Of a DNA stretch of 64,000 bases, positions 1-13,390 are shown piece after piece. Origin of the DNA: Fremontodendron californicum (Eukaryota; Streptophyta; Magnoliopsida; Malvales; Malvaceae). Below the pieces are notes generated by a model that was given only the letters and a program-made list of their open reading frames with translations, was not told the DNA's origin and did no database searches. Position 1 is the first letter of the stretch; every line of letters begins with the position of its first letter. The stretch spans positions 10,096,501 through 10,160,500 of the forward strand of contig JAULJL010000011.1 in assembly GCA_030761205.1 (NCBI GenBank). Reading direction: 5' to 3'. The translations under genes and the position numbers were made by a program.

Positions 1-1175
1 ACGATATTGGTGGGACCTAAATCTCGATTATTCAAAAATCTCATTATGCAAGATTTGCCTCCAAATTTATGATTTTTTTGAAACATGTTTTTTTTTTCTA
101 TGAAAAACCAATCATATTATTTTCAAAAGAATTTCGGGGTAGTGGATCCTACTATGGTACTATATGCAAATGTTCATGTGACACTACCGGTTTTATGAAA
201 TCATCAAATGAGATTATTATCACCATCCATTTATTGCAAAAACGAGATCAATAATACAATAAAAAATGTACATGCTCTATTCACACATGTATGAAATGTG
301 CAAAAATGCAAAAATGTTTGAAAAAGAATGTTTGTATTTTGAATTTCAAAAGGTTAGTGAACACTTGCCCCTACAATATCTACTTATATAGGCATCACGG
401 TGCCTTTGGGGCGGATTATCACATTTATTATGGGCAATGTACGTACATCGTTACCCGATCTACAAAACTTCTTCAGAGTGTAAAAATAGGTAACAAAAGG
501 TTTAGAAATGTCCCTCTATGTGTTCCTATCTTCGGTATATCTAAAGGAAATCCGGCATGGCTTCGCCTAGGTTCACTAAATGAGAGTGAATCGGTTCTAA
601 AGAACCTGAATTGCTCCTCACTGTCGCCAGTGAAGGCTAGCAAGGCACCCAGATAAAAGCGGGTTCAATTCGTTAGAGTATATTTTCCTATGCCCGTATA
701 GAGGATTATCACGAAGGCGTTAGGTACTTTATACTCCGAAAGTGTTTCACTAGCCCATACGGAAGAACATCACGGAAGCGTAGTTACTTTACTCCCTCTT
801 AAAAGGACGGAACCCGGGTAGAGGATTCATGTTATGCAAATGCAAATATAATGTGTGCGGAGGAAAAAAAACAAACCTGTCATCACCTATTCTACACCCC
901 TTATTATAAATACCCCCCTAAAATCAAACAATGTAAAGCATCAGTCAAGCAATCATATAAATATACGCGACAAAATAACCAGAGAACAAGTAATAATATG
1001 CATGCACATGAATATGGACATATTAAAACATTTTTTTATTTTCAAATTTCTCTTTTATTTTAAAAATATGGGAATTAAAATTAAATACTAATTAAACCAA
1101 CAAAACTGAGACTTTGATAACACACGACTAATTCTAGGCCTGACTCTCTAATAGTCCCCAGTAGAGTCGCCAAGC
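1..1175 (-). mobile_element. Leader (5' UTR) of a minus-strand Ogre-like retrotransposon, cut by the window edge
   Basis: Read on the minus strand, this is the untranslated leader directly downstream of an LTR and primer-binding site. It matches the leaders at 13391-15191 (minus), 29165-30113 (plus) and 58188-59155 (plus). A GC-richer conserved block around 390-830 contains two short related units mentioning 'cttcgtgat' and 'gggctagtgaaac', also present in the other leaders. Short open frames at 69-254, 291-656 and 851-1091 are not conserved as protein and are not called. The rest of this element would lie to the left of the window. The subtype resembles the E1 leader more than the E2 leader. 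Confidence 0.8.
1155..1172 (-). promoter_or_regulatory. Primer-binding site, tRNA-Arg type
   Basis: On the minus strand it reads tggcgactctactgggga, three bases downstream of the LTR end. It resembles the complement of the 3' end of a plant tRNA-Arg (from memory), the primer reported for Ogre elements. It would prime minus-strand DNA synthesis. Confidence 0.75.
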
Positions 1176-4100
1176 TGTCGCAACCTAAAAAATAACGAGT
1201 CTCATCGCAAGACTTTATTATTTGTTAAGCGTGACATTAAAAAAATTTGAGAAAAAGTCGACTTAATTCCTCTAGAAAAATGAAGGTTTTGAAAATGACC
1301 TTGAAAAATACATGGAGTCGCCACCAATCTTTTTTAGCTAGGTGTGATCGGCCACCTATTAAAACCGGTTTTATAAAATATTTTAAAAAATTAATTAAAA
1401 CATTTTAAAAACCAATTTCAAGTCTGCGTTTTAACCAGAGAAATCAAAGAAACGGGTTCGGGACTCGGTTACGTGCGGGGAAGGATTAGCACCCCCACAA
1501 TACCCGTATAAAACGGTACCTTACTAATTGTGTGTTATCTCAAATCTCTGTGTAAAGTTGGTTTTAAATTTAGTATTTCTAGTTAATTCCCAATTTAAAG
1601 AAAAATAATTTCATTTTTTAATTAAAAATGATCCAAAATTTATAAATTCAAAATTTTCCTATATTCCCCAACAAACGTGGCAAAATATAGAAATTTTTAT
1701 TAGTTTAGAAAAACTTTCCGAATCATTCTCATTTTAAAGAAGATATTCCGTTATTAATGATAATTGATGATATCCCCTCCAGCAAACCCGGTAGAGAACT
1801 CATGAATTATTTTAACTCGGGAATATCTTTATTTTTTATTGAAAAATCATTATCCTTTTGAAAACATTTTAAAAGATATGAATATGTATATGCATGACAT
1901 AAATAAAATGACATAACAAAATCTAAATAATATAATGCATCCTACATGATATAATATAATTTAAATGCCTTAGCATATTCTAAATGAAATGAAATGTCCT
2001 AAATTATATGACATATTCTAAATCAAATGAAATGTCCTAGGTAACATAATATATTCTATATGAAATGTAATATCCTAAGTCATATGATATATTCTAAATG
2101 AAATGAAATAACCTAGGTAACATAATATTTTAAATGAAATAAAATATCCTTAATGACATAATATATCCTAAATGAAATGAAATAACCTAAGTAACATAAT
2201 GTATTCTACATGAAATGAAATGACCTAAGTAACATACATATTCTATATGAAATGAAATAATTTAAATGACATGGCAAACATGAATGATATGGCATATAAA
2301 TTAAATGACATGGAATATGAAATAATGCTATCATATAATATGCATGAAATTAAAAATGAAAATAATAATGCATGAACATAGTATATGCTAAATAATATGA
2401 CAAAAAATAACTAAATAAAAAGCATAGGATATCATGAAATATTCCAAATCATATAATGAACAATATAACATAACTCAAAATCATAACAATATCATAGAAA
2501 TTATCATTGCAAAAATCACATATTATATAAAATGCATGAATATGAAAAATGCAATGCAAGAAAATGTATTTTTTCCTTTAATTAAGGAAATTCGTATATC
2601 TAAAAAGATATCCGGCTACCTTAGAAAAATATGTCAAATTAAATATTCTAAAACCAAAATACTTTGTGATTGTTTAAAAACAATTTTGAAAAACTTGAAT
2701 TAAAAAATAAAAATTCGGCTAATTTTTTTAAAATGGCTCTAATTTTCTAAGTTTAAAAATCCGGACTTGACTACCCTTAACCCGAGACTTAAAAAAAATC
2801 ATATTTAGAGTTTAAAAAGGCTTAGAAACTACCCTAAGTCAGTAGCTAATCTTCCTAATCAGCCCCCTCTAATTAACTTAACCAAAACAGAAAAATGATT
2901 TTCTTTAAATTCAATTCTGACTCCACTGTCCAGTTTTAAACCACGATTGTTTACCCTATTTTTAAAAATTCAAAAAATTCTGAAAAAAAATACTGAAGAC
3001 TCAGGACATTTAAAACGATGCGGGAAAAAATCCACTTAATTTGCTGATTAAAGATGAGTGCCCAGAAAAATAGGGAAAGTACAAGTACTAGGTGAAAAAA
3101 AACTACTTTGCCAAAATTCATTTTTGCCTTTGATAAAATCATTTAAAAATCAAAGTAAAAATATTTAAGACTCACAAAATGACTCACAAACAGTAGCTAA
3201 GACTTTTTGAAAGTTAGATAAAAATTAGCTAAGTAAAAAAAAAATCACAAAGGTAGAATAATTAATTTGACAAAACTTAATTTTCCACAAGTGTGCTCAA
3301 GAGAGCATGATTTTGAACCATTAATTGGCCTAAGTCATTCTTCAAGTGGCATGAACATGAAATGCATGAAAAAAATTACAGCAAACATAGTGCATGAAAT
3401 GCATGAGTTTAAACCTAAATGTCATGAAAAAAATGCATGACATTCATATAGTGACCTAGACCTAAATGAACTTGCATGACATTTAATGCAACCTAGACCT
3501 AAAATGCATGAACATGCATGGCAAAATGAACCAAACCTAATAACTAAAATATACATGGCATTTTCACAAACACAAGGCATGCTTAAACCAAAAACTCAAC
3601 CAAATATCATGCAAATGCTAACCTATCAACTAACATAGCAAAAATGCACATACAATGCAAAGATTCAAGGAGTGGGTGAATGAAATAATGTAGCTAGCAA
3701 ACATGGAATTTTCACAAACACTTGGTATACTAGCATGCAAAACTAAATCAAATGTCATGCAAATGCAAAAACCTACCAACTAACATGGAAAAAATGCAAC
3801 ACACAATGCAAAACACATGGAGTAGCCGAATGGCCTCAAGCTCCAACAAGCATGGCATTTTCACAAACACTTGATATACTAACATGCTTAACTAAAATAT
3901 AGCACTCAAAACATGCAAACACAAAGTAGAAATACGAAAACCAAACAAGCATTTTCACAAACACTTGATATACTAACATGCTCAACTAAAATATAAAAAT
4001 CAAATCATGCAAAAACCACACAAGCATTTTCACAAACACTTGATATACTAAATATAAAACATGCTCAAATTTAAACATCATGAAAACAGAAAATTAAAAA

Positions 4101-6336
4101 TGCAAGAACATTGTATTTAAATCATAAATGGCTACAAACAAAGCAACCAAATTAAAATATAACTCAAGTATATGAAGTAAAATAACATTTAAAACACCAA
4201 GATCAAAGAAAATAACATAAACAATATGATAAAATAAACCAAAACAGCAACATTAACAAAAACTGTAGGCCATTCGGCCATGGTGAGTATATTGTAAAAA
4301 AAAAATTGTAAAAAATATATTTAAGAAAGAGATGAAGGAAGAACTTAAGAAGAACAATAAAAAAAACATTTATTTAAAATGGAAACTCACCAAATAGTAA
4401 TCAAAATAGCAAAAACAAGAATGGAAAATCAAGAAAGTACAAGAGTTGGTGCTCAAGAGCAACCTCAAGAAGCTATATTTCAAGCTTTATCTCTTCAAAC
4501 TTTCCTTTCTTTTCTAAACTTTTTCTTTTTGCCTTCAACCAAAGAGAGAAAAAACAAGTAAAAATCAAGAGAACTCAGCAAAAATAAAGTGTAAAAATAA
4601 AAATTCTGAACCCTCCTATTTCATGCTGGTCGAAACCCCCTATATTCTCAAGGATGTTGTCATTTTTTTTTGTAACCAATTTTCCATCAAATGGCTAATA
4701 ATTCAGTGAAAAAAATCATGAAATTACCACATTTAGATTAGCATATCAGCTATCCCAAATTACAGCTATTCAAAAATAATGTTGACACTCTCTCTTGGCT
4801 TATTTGGCTTAATCACAATGGCTTGATCAAAAGGAATCTCTAACTAACTTTTAATTCTTCGCCATTTGATTGAAAAATCAGAAACTTACTCTTTACTTTG
4901 GGCCTTGGCAGGCCAGCACTTCTCTTTTCCATCCCAAGTCTGATTTTTTGAAAGGCCCAAAGAAGCCCTTTTCGATTGCTTGGGTGATATGATCGTTTTG
5001 CCCCCCGGATGCAAATAAATATCAAACGGACTCCAAATTCAATTTTTATTTTTTTAATACTTCCAAAATAATAAAACATTGAGTTCTGGAAGTTTTCAAA
5101 ATTGTCTGAGTCTGTTTGCTATTTATTTGAATTTTTTCTTCCAAAAATGCCCTTTTATGCTCCCACATTTTACGATTTTTTAAATGACCTCCAAATCAAG
5201 ATTTTTCTTCACCAATCTCTTCCAAATAATTTAAAATTGTGATCTGGAAGTTTGCATAATTTTTGGAACTCATTTGGTATTTTTTTGGAATTTATCGGCT
5301 TGAATTACTACATAGGAGCTCGAATTTGGCCATTTTGCAAACGAACTCCGAATCACGATTTTCTTTCGCCAATCTCTTTCAAATAATTTAAAAATGATAT
5401 TTAAAAATTTTCAGAATTTTTGGAGTCTATTTGCTATTTTTTCGGGATTTATCTTCTTGAATTATTGCATAAGAGGCCCGGGATTTGGCCATTTTACAAA
5501 CGAACTCCGAATCAAGATTTTCTTTCGCCAATCTCTTCCAAATAATTTAAAATTGATATTTGCAAAATTTTAGAAGATTTGGAGCTCATTTGCTATATTT
5601 TTCGAGATTTTCCTTTCTGAATTACTGCAATAAGAAGCCCGGGATTTGGCCATTTTGCAAATGAACTCCGAATCAAGATTTTATTTCGCCAATATCTTCC
5701 AAATGATTTAAGAATGATATTTTCAAATTTTCAGAATTTTCGGAGTCCATTTGCTATTTTTCCCAAATTTTCCAATTTTGCTCTTTTACCTCCGAAACCC
5801 GATTTTGCTCAAAACAAGTCCGATTTTCAGATTTTCTTCAAGCTGAGCCTTGGGCTATCCCTTTTTAATCATTCCTCATCTATTGGGGGCTTTGGTCTTA
5901 CCAAGTCGGGCCATTTCTATGATTTTTCCCGATTTCACCGAAATCCACTAAAAACCCTAATTATCGGTTTTCTCCCGGATTAACTTTTCTTTCTGTTTTT
6001 CTTGCAAGTGGCTTCTTCATTACCGTAGTCAGTGCTTATCTTTCATTTGGAACCTTCAATTTCGACCAATTCAACCATTTAAGCATTTTTCCCCAAATTT
6101 CTCGGATTAGGGTTTCTTTTCTACTGAATCTCCAAATCCCAACTTTCGAACTCCATATCTTTCGATGTAGACCTCGGATTATCAAAATTCTTTCGCCATT
6201 TTTCAATTGAACTTAAAATCTTGATTTTGAAAGTGGGTTGACTTTTTAGTAGTTGACTTTTTGGGGTTGACTTTTTTGGGGTTGACTTTTTTTAAGTTTG
6301 ACTTTTTATGCTCTTCCTCTTAAACTAAGTTTCAGA
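1176..6336 (-). repeat. Ogre-like LTR, minus strand, 5' end truncated
   Basis: It ends (minus strand) with the family signature ...ttgcgaca at 1176 and can be followed through the same landmarks as the LTRs at 23708-29141 and 42213-47604. These are the GC-rich block near 1440-1520, the 38-bp AT-rich repeats near 1960-2290, the 'cacttgatatactaa' repeats near 3840-4060, the ~160-bp repeats near 5150-5760 and the gttgact-rich block at 6233-6305. The first ~95 bp, including the expected TGTAGACACC start, are missing at 6336. It is about 5.16 kb long against 5.4 kb for complete copies, and visibly more diverged from them than they are from each other. No protein-coding gene is seen inside. Confidence 0.85.
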
Positions 6337-6388
6337 ATGCAAAAGGATTTTCTTATCTTGCAGGTGGTGCTCCGTGACTTAGTTTAAG
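6320..6388. repeat. Head-to-head LTR junction (palindrome centre)
   Basis: The arm cttaaactaag (6320-6330) is the exact inverse of cttagtttaag (6378-6388). Outward from there both arms run into the same LTR sequence in opposite orientation (for example 'aagtttgactttttatgc' on the left against 'gcataaaaagtcaaactt' on the right). The ~47-bp loop is LTR sequence of the right arm. Both LTRs lack about their first 95 bp here. Confidence 0.85.
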
Positions 6389-9300
6389 AAAGCAGGCATA
6401 AAAAGTCAAACTTGAAATAGTCAACCTCGAAAAGTCAACCCCAAAAAGTCAATTACTAAAAAAGTCAACCCACTTTCAAAATCAAGATTCAAAGTTCAAT
6501 TGAAAAATGGTGAAATAATTTTGATTATCCGAGATCTACAATGAAAGATTGGAGTTCGAAAGTTGGGTTACAAAGATTAAGTAGAAAGGAAACACTAGTT
6601 CGAAAAATTTAGGGAAAAGTGCTTAAACGATCAAATAGGTCAAATTTAGAGGTTCCAAATGAAAGACAAACACTGACTACGGGTAATGGAGAAGCTACTT
6701 GGAAGAAAAACTGAAGGAAAAGTCAATTCGGAAGAAAACCGAGAAATAGGGTTTTTAGTGGATTTTGGTGAAATTGGAGAAAATTACAAAAATGACCCGA
6801 TTCGGTAAAACTAAAGCCCCTAATTGATGAGGAGTGAGTAAACAAGAATATTTCAAGGCTCAGTTTGAAGTAATTCCGAGAAAAGAGCCGATTGGAGGAA
6901 AAACGGAAAAAACGAGGAAATTCCCGATAGTGAAAAAAGGAAAAATCAAATCGGAGGGGAATTTGATTGTAAAAATTGGGCATTTTCGTAACAACTCCAA
7001 TTCAATATATGAAAATGGCCCAGAAAAAGAAAATCTGATAATCGGACTTGTTTTGAGCAGAATCGGGCTTTAGAGGAAAAAGGGTAAACCTAGAAAATTC
7101 GGGAAAAATACCAAATGAGCTCCAAAAATTTTGAAAATTTGCAGATCTCATTCTTAAATCATTTGAAAAGGATTGGCGAAGAAAAATCCTGATTCGGAGC
7201 TTGTTTGCAAAATAGCAAATTTCTGGCCCATTATGTTGAAATTCAAGAAGATAAATCCCGAAAAAAAAAATAGAAATGAGCTCCAAAAATTCTAAAAATT
7301 TGCAGATCTCATTCCTAAATTATTTGGAAGATATTGGCGAAAGAAAATCTGGATTCGGAGTTCATTTGCAAAATGGCAAATCCCGAGCTCACTATTCAGA
7401 AATTCAAGCAGATAAATCCCGAAAAAATGACAAATGAGCTCGAAAAATTCTAAAAATCTCCAGATCTCACTTTTAAATTATTTGGAAGAGATTGGTGAAT
7501 AAAAATCTGGATTCAGAGCTCATATAAAAATGGTAAAAGCTCGGGTTTACGAAAGGGCAATTTTCGAAGAAAAATCCAAAAATAAAAAATGGGCTCGAAA
7601 ATTTTTTAAAACTTCCAGAATTCAACTTTTTATCATTTTGAAAGTATTGGAAGTAGAAAATTTGAATTTGGAGTCCGTTTTCTATTTAATTTGTTTTGGG
7701 GGTCAAAAAGGTCATTTCACCAAAGAAACAAAAAAAAGGCCTTTCTTGCAATTAAAAAAAATGAAGTGTGGGCTGGGAATGTGAAGGGGAAGCCGACCAA
7801 GGCCCATGGAGGAGTGGATATTTTCTGATTTTTTCATCTAAGGGCCAAGAGAGAAGAGGAAGGTAGTTATTTTTGTGATCAAGCCTTTGAATTTGCAACA
7901 CATGGACCAATGGATGGAGAGGGATGATGTCATATTTATGACATCCTATTTATGACATCATCTTCATGACATCATATTTAGGAGATGATTATTCCAAGCT
8001 AAGGGTGAGAATTCTACATAGAAAGCATCTTGGATTGAAGACCATTGGATCAAATTTGGCTAAAAAATTCTAGAACCTCCTACACTCTTCCTACACCATT
8101 CGGCCACCTTGAAGGCGAGGGGGTCTCTTTCATTTTGTCACTTTTTCTTGGCTGATTACTCTCCATTTTTTGAAAAGCAAATAGAAAGATTAGAAAGGCA
8201 AAGAAAGAAAGAAAGAAGAGGAAAAGCTTGCAATATAGCTTTTAGAGGTAGCTAAAAGCACCATATTCTTGCACTTTTTTTGCATTTGCATCTTTGATTT
8301 GCTGTTTTTATTTCTTATTTGGTGAGTTTCTATTGATTTTAGTTTTAGAATAAGTGTTTTTAAGCTTTCTCTTAAAGTTCTTCTTTGATGCTTTCTTGAA
8401 AAATTTTGAAAACCAATTTTTTTACTTGATTTCTAGAGGTAGCCGAATGGGCAGTTTTTGTTTCATGGTTGGATTTTTATTTTTATTTCATGTTGTTTGT
8501 GAGGTCTAGCATGTTTTGATGTTCTACATTTTTCTAAAAATAACAAAAACATGGAGCTTGTGTTGATTTTTTTACTTACTTACCTCTATTTTTTATTCTT
8601 TCATCTTGTATTCATGTTTACTTTCCTTGTTTACATTTTTTTTTTTCTGTTTTCAAAATGTTTGAGTTGTTCATGATTTGCATTTTACTATACTATGTGT
8701 TTGTGAAAATGTCTAGTTGTGTTCATGCCTTTACTTCATGTTTGCATGGTTTAGCATGTTTCATTTTTAGCCTTGCATTTAGTATACTATGTGTTTGTGT
8801 AAATGTCATGCTAGGATAATCATATTTGAAACTAGGACCATTCAGCTACTCTACTTTTTGTGTCATGTATATGCATTTTTCATCTTGCTTGTTGACTTGT
8901 TTGCATTTCCATGCCAATAGTTTGTGTATCTTGATTTAGTATGCTATGTATTTGTGTTATTGCCATGCATTTTTTAGGTCTAGGTCTCATTAGCATTTCC
9001 ATGCATTTTATGCATGTTTTGATTTAGGTTGCATTTATTGCCATTCAAGTTCATGTTAGGTTTAGGCCATATTCTTTATGCCATGCATTTTCCATGTTAT
9101 TTAGGTTCTAAATCATGCATTTCATGCATTCAATTTGCTGTATGTTCATGCATCTCATGTCATGCCACATGATTTTTGACTTAGGCCAATAATGGCTCAA
9201 AGTCATGCTCATTTGAGCATACTTGTGGAAAATTAAAGAGTTGTCAAATTGATTTTACTACCTTTGTGATTTTTTTTACTTAGGCAAATCTTGTCCATTG

Positions 9301-11303
9301 TTTTAGAAAATTTAGCCACTGTTTTTAGGTCCTTAGAAGAGTCTCCAACATTTTTACTTTGATTTTTAAATAATTTTATCAAAGACAAAAAAAATGTGTT
9401 TTGGCAAAACAGTTTTCACCCAGTGTTTTGACTTCCTCAATTTTTCTGGAAAGTTATCTTTAATCAAAAAATTAAGTCAATTTTTTCTCGTGTAGTTTTA
9501 CATGTTCTGAGTCTCCAGTATTTTGTTTAGATTTTTTTGAAATTTTAAAAATAGGTTAAGATATCGTGATTTAAAACTGGATAATAGAGTCAGATTTGAA
9601 TTTGAGGGAAAATCGTTTTTCTAAATTTTGGCTAAGTTACTTAGAGGGGGCTGATTAGGAACTTTAGCTACTGTCTTAGGGTGGTTTCTAGGCCATTTTA
9701 AACTTAAAAAATAATTTTATAAAGTTCGGGTCAAGGATGGTCAAGTCCAAAATTTTCAAATTTAGGAAATTAGAGCTATTTTAAAAGGGTAATTCGGCTA
9801 TGGCTCATTTTCATCCAAGAATTTTCAAAATTGTTTTCAAACAATCCCAAAGTGTTTTTTTTTTTAATTTTAGAAAATTTAATTTGATGTCTTTTCCTAA
9901 GGTAGCCGAATATCTTTCTAGGTATATGGATTTCCTTATTTAAAAGAAAAAGTATACTTTCATGCATTGCATTTTCCATGTTCATGCATATTGTATAATA
10001 TATGATTTTTTGCTATGATAATTTCTATGGTATTGTTATTATTTTGATTTATATTTTATGGTGTTATATTGTTTGTTATATGGTTTTGAATATTTCATGC
10101 TATCCTATGCTTTTTATTTAGTCATTTATTTTTGTCACAATATTTAGCATATACTATGTTCATGCATTATTATTTTTATTTTCATGCATATTTCAAGATA
10201 ACATTATTTTATGTTTCATATCATTTCATGTCACTTAGATTATATTCCATGTCATATAGATTATATTATTTAAAATATGCCATGTCATTTAAATTTGCTA
10301 TGTCATTTAAATCATTTCATTTATAATATATTATGTCACTTAGGATATTTCATTTCATTTATTATATATTATGTCACTTAGGATATTTCATTTCATTTAG
10401 AATATATTATGTCACTTAGGTTATTTCATTTCATTTAGAATATATTATGTCACCTAGGTTATCACATTTCACTTAGAATATATCATGATACTTAGGATAT
10501 TTCATTTCATTTAGAATATGCTAGGCCATTTAAATTATATCATATCATTTAGGTTGCATTATATTATCTAGACTTTGCTATATCATCTTTATTATGTTAC
10601 ACATATTCATATTCATTTTTAAAAATATTTTGAAAAGATAATGATTTTCAATAAAATAAAGATATTCTCGAGTTAAAATAATTCATGTGTTCTCTTCCGA
10701 GTTGCCGGGGAGGATATCATCAATTATCATCAATAATGGAATATCTTTCTTAAAACAAGATTGATTCGGAAATTTTCTAAATAAATAAAAAATTTTATAT
10801 TTTGCCGAATTTTCGAGGAATGTAGGAAAATTTTGAATTAATAAATTTCGGATCATTTTAAATTAAAAATGGAATTAGTTTTCTTAGAATTGGGAATTAA
10901 TTTGAAATACTAAATTTAAAACTAACTTTTTACCGAGACTTGAGATAACACATGATTAGTAAGGTACCGTTTTATATGGGCGTTGTGGGGGTGCTAATCC
11001 TTCCCCACACGTAACCGAGTCTCGAACCCGCTTCTTTGATTTCTCTGGTTTAAAACGCAGACTTGAAATTGGTTTTAAAAATGTTTTAATTAATTTTAAA
11101 ATGTTTTACAAAACCGGTTTTAATAGGTGCCCTATTACACCTAGCTAAATAAGATTGGTGGCGACTCCATGTCTTTTTCAAGGTCATTTTCAAAACCTTC
11201 ATTTTTCAAGAGGAATTAAGTTGACTTTTCCTCTGTTTTCCAATGTCACGCTTGACGAATATAAAGTTTCGCGATGAGACTTGTTATTTTTTAGGTTGCG
11301 ACA
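6338..11303 (+). repeat. Ogre-like LTR, plus strand, 5' end truncated
   Basis: It has the same landmark order as the complete LTRs: agtcaac repeats at 6400-6470, ~160-bp units at about 7080-7560, 'tatgtgtttgtg' repeats at 8690-8960, 38-bp repeats at 10325-10520, the GC-rich block at 10975-11060, and the terminal ...ttgcgaca ending at 11303. The first ~95 bp are missing. What follows at 11304 is not a primer-binding site, so this is a 3' LTR, a solo LTR or a rearranged fragment, not the 5' LTR of an adjacent plus-strand element. Length is about 4.97 kb. No gene is seen inside. Confidence 0.85.
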
Positions 11304-11870
11304 GAAACATGCTGGTCATGTATGCAATAAATGCAATCACAATGCCAATATGATGCAAGCAAAGAATAAACAAATCAACGCATGAATATATGCAATGAAT
11401 GACCATGTATATTTAAGATGTATTTCCCAATGAATGATCATATACACTATGAATGCAACATGATGTCAATTATGATGCATGTAAACAATAAATAATTGAC
11501 ATAGAATATATACAAAGAAAATCATGCTGACCATGTGTGTCATGAAAGCATCCTGATGCTAACATGATGGATTAATGCATGAACATATCATAATGACTAT
11601 GTATGCCATGAATGCAACCAGATGTTAACATGATTTATATAAACAAATCAATACACGTAAAGAGTAATCAAATTAATGCATGAACATATACAGAAAAATC
11701 ATGCTGACTATGTTTGTCATGAATGCGACCTAATGCTAACATGATGCATGTAATAAGAAAATTAATGCATGAACATATACAGAAAAATCATGCTGACTAT
11801 GTTTGTCATGAATACCACCTGATGCCACCAAGATGCATGTATGAATGTATCACGGAGAAAATAAGAATCG
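11304..11870. repeat. Irregular ~70-120 bp tandem repeats
   Basis: At least six related units share a core like 'catgctgactatgtttg', then a cat-gaat-gcaacctgatgc run and 'aacatgatgcatg'. The last two complete units (from about 11697 and 11785) are 88 bp apart and nearly identical. The same repeat family recurs at 13060-13390, on the other side of the gag remnant, so it belongs to the internal region of the minus-strand element. No coding potential is seen. Confidence 0.7.
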
Positions 11871-12109
11871 GAGGAACTTAATCATCAATATCCCATAAAT
11901 TCAAAGCATAATTAATCCATTCCCATATCAACGTTCACAAGGTATAAACCATGTTTACAAAATCTGAGCAATGGTTAAAACTATCTTTACAAGAACTTTA
12001 TTTTTCCTAGCATCCTAAGGCTATAAGAGCCGGCTACTGAAAAAGTGAAATCCTACTACATCATATCAGACCGAAGTCTTTCTACATCATTGCCGTAAAT
12101 CTCCCAATC
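11871..12109. other. Non-coding spacer between repeats and gag remnant
   Basis: No repeat unit, motif or open frame stands out. On the minus strand it lies just downstream of the gag remnant and is probably its 3' untranslated flank. Confidence 0.4.
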
Positions 12110-13034
12110 CTAATTACCCTTTCCCAGTCCTCTATCAATAAGTGTCGTTGGAACCAACCACTTGACATCTATAAGAAACTGCACTTTCCTTTTGAAGGCT
12201 ATATAGTCTTCAATGCTATGCCCAGCAAATCCACAGTGATAATCACATCTTGCACTTGGTTTATACCACATGGGATATGGTGGTAACAAGGGTTTTAACG
12301 GGACATAGGCAACCATGTGATCTTGTACCAATATAGGGAGAAGCTCTTGGTAGCTGATTGGAATGGGATCATACTGCTCTTGAGTCTTGTTCTTAGGTTG
12401 TTTCTTAGTCACACATGGCCTAGGAGTTGGGGCATTTCATGGCGGCACTAAGGTTCGAACCGAAGTGTTTACATTAAGAGGTGGCAAAACAGCATGATAA
12501 GGGTATGGATTTGGACACGGGACCCTTGGAGGTTGTACATAGTTCGAGGTTCTTATCCCGGATGCTTGATAAGGTGCTTGATGAGGGAAGAAATATGAAC
12601 TGCCAATTAGTAGTGATAGAGTGGGACCCGGAGATCCCGTAGCAGTCATCCCAATGGACGACTGGACCATAGCTGAGTGAGGATACTGGTTTGGACCTAG
12701 GACCAATTGCAGGGACTGTTTGGGATCTGAGGTTTCTATCCTTGGTATCAGGTTCTCTGTTTTAGTCATTTTCACAACATTGTCCACAATTTCATCAGGA
12801 TTCAAATCTTTATGGCACTGACAAGTGCAGGACCTAGCAAAGATTGTATGTTCTGGACCTTGGTTGATCCGAAGACGATGAAGAGCCCTGAGAAAGTTTC
12901 CTCTTACCCTTACCCATATTCTCAACCGTTTTCATCAATTTGGCAAGCTGTTCTTTCACTTCCCGAATTTCATGTCCAAATTCCTCTTGATTGCGTTCCA
13001 AAGCACCCAATCGTTCCTCCAATTCATTCCTCAT
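12110..13034 (-). pseudogene. Degenerate gag remnant of a non-autonomous Ogre/Tat-like element
   Basis: Three minus-strand pieces lie in gag order. First is an N-terminal coiled-coil-like stretch rich in E/K/L (13034-12834). Second is a Pro/Tyr/Ser-rich linker (12925-12437). Third is a C-terminal piece (12412-12110) with PLLPPYPMWY, then a zinc-knuckle-like CDYHCGFAGHSIEDY. The C-terminal piece matches the gag end of the nearby autonomous element (PLTPPYPRWY then CAYHAGIQGHSIEDC), but the last Cys is Tyr here. The central capsid region (W...SW...LARAF type) that is present at 33104-33400 is absent, and the pieces are in different frames. No protease or polymerase follows, so the parent element was non-autonomous or has been gutted. 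It is not functional as a gag gene. Confidence 0.75.
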
Positions 13035-13059
13035 ATCTCAAACCCCTTTCATGCAAATG

Positions 13060-13390
13060 AAAATGACATGAGATCAAGAATACAATTATGAATGTACATG
13101 CTCTATTCTTATGTGCATGAATGTAATGATGATTAATGCATGAAGTGTTCAAAGAAATTATAATGACTATGTATGCCATGAGTGCAACCTGATGCGAACA
13201 TGATGCATGTGAAGAATAACTGAATCAAAACAAGGATATATTCAAAGAAATGACCATGTATGTCACAAATGTATTTTTACAATGAATAACCTATGCATGT
13301 TAAGATTGTATCAAGATGTCAAAATGATACATGTAAAGAATGAATGAATGAATTAATACAAGGGTATATACAAAGAAATTAATCAATGAT
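13060..13390. repeat. Second block of the ~70-120 bp repeat family
   Basis: It has the same core as 11304-11870 (atgactatgtatgccatga, then a gcaacctgatgc-like run), in three irregular copies. It lies between the gag remnant and the leader of the minus-strand element. Confidence 0.65.

Noticed and set aside
4379..4561. 60-residue frame that recurs in inverted form at 25769-25963 and 44257-44493
   Set aside because: Conserved only as part of the LTR; frames differ in length and end composition between copies and there is no domain.
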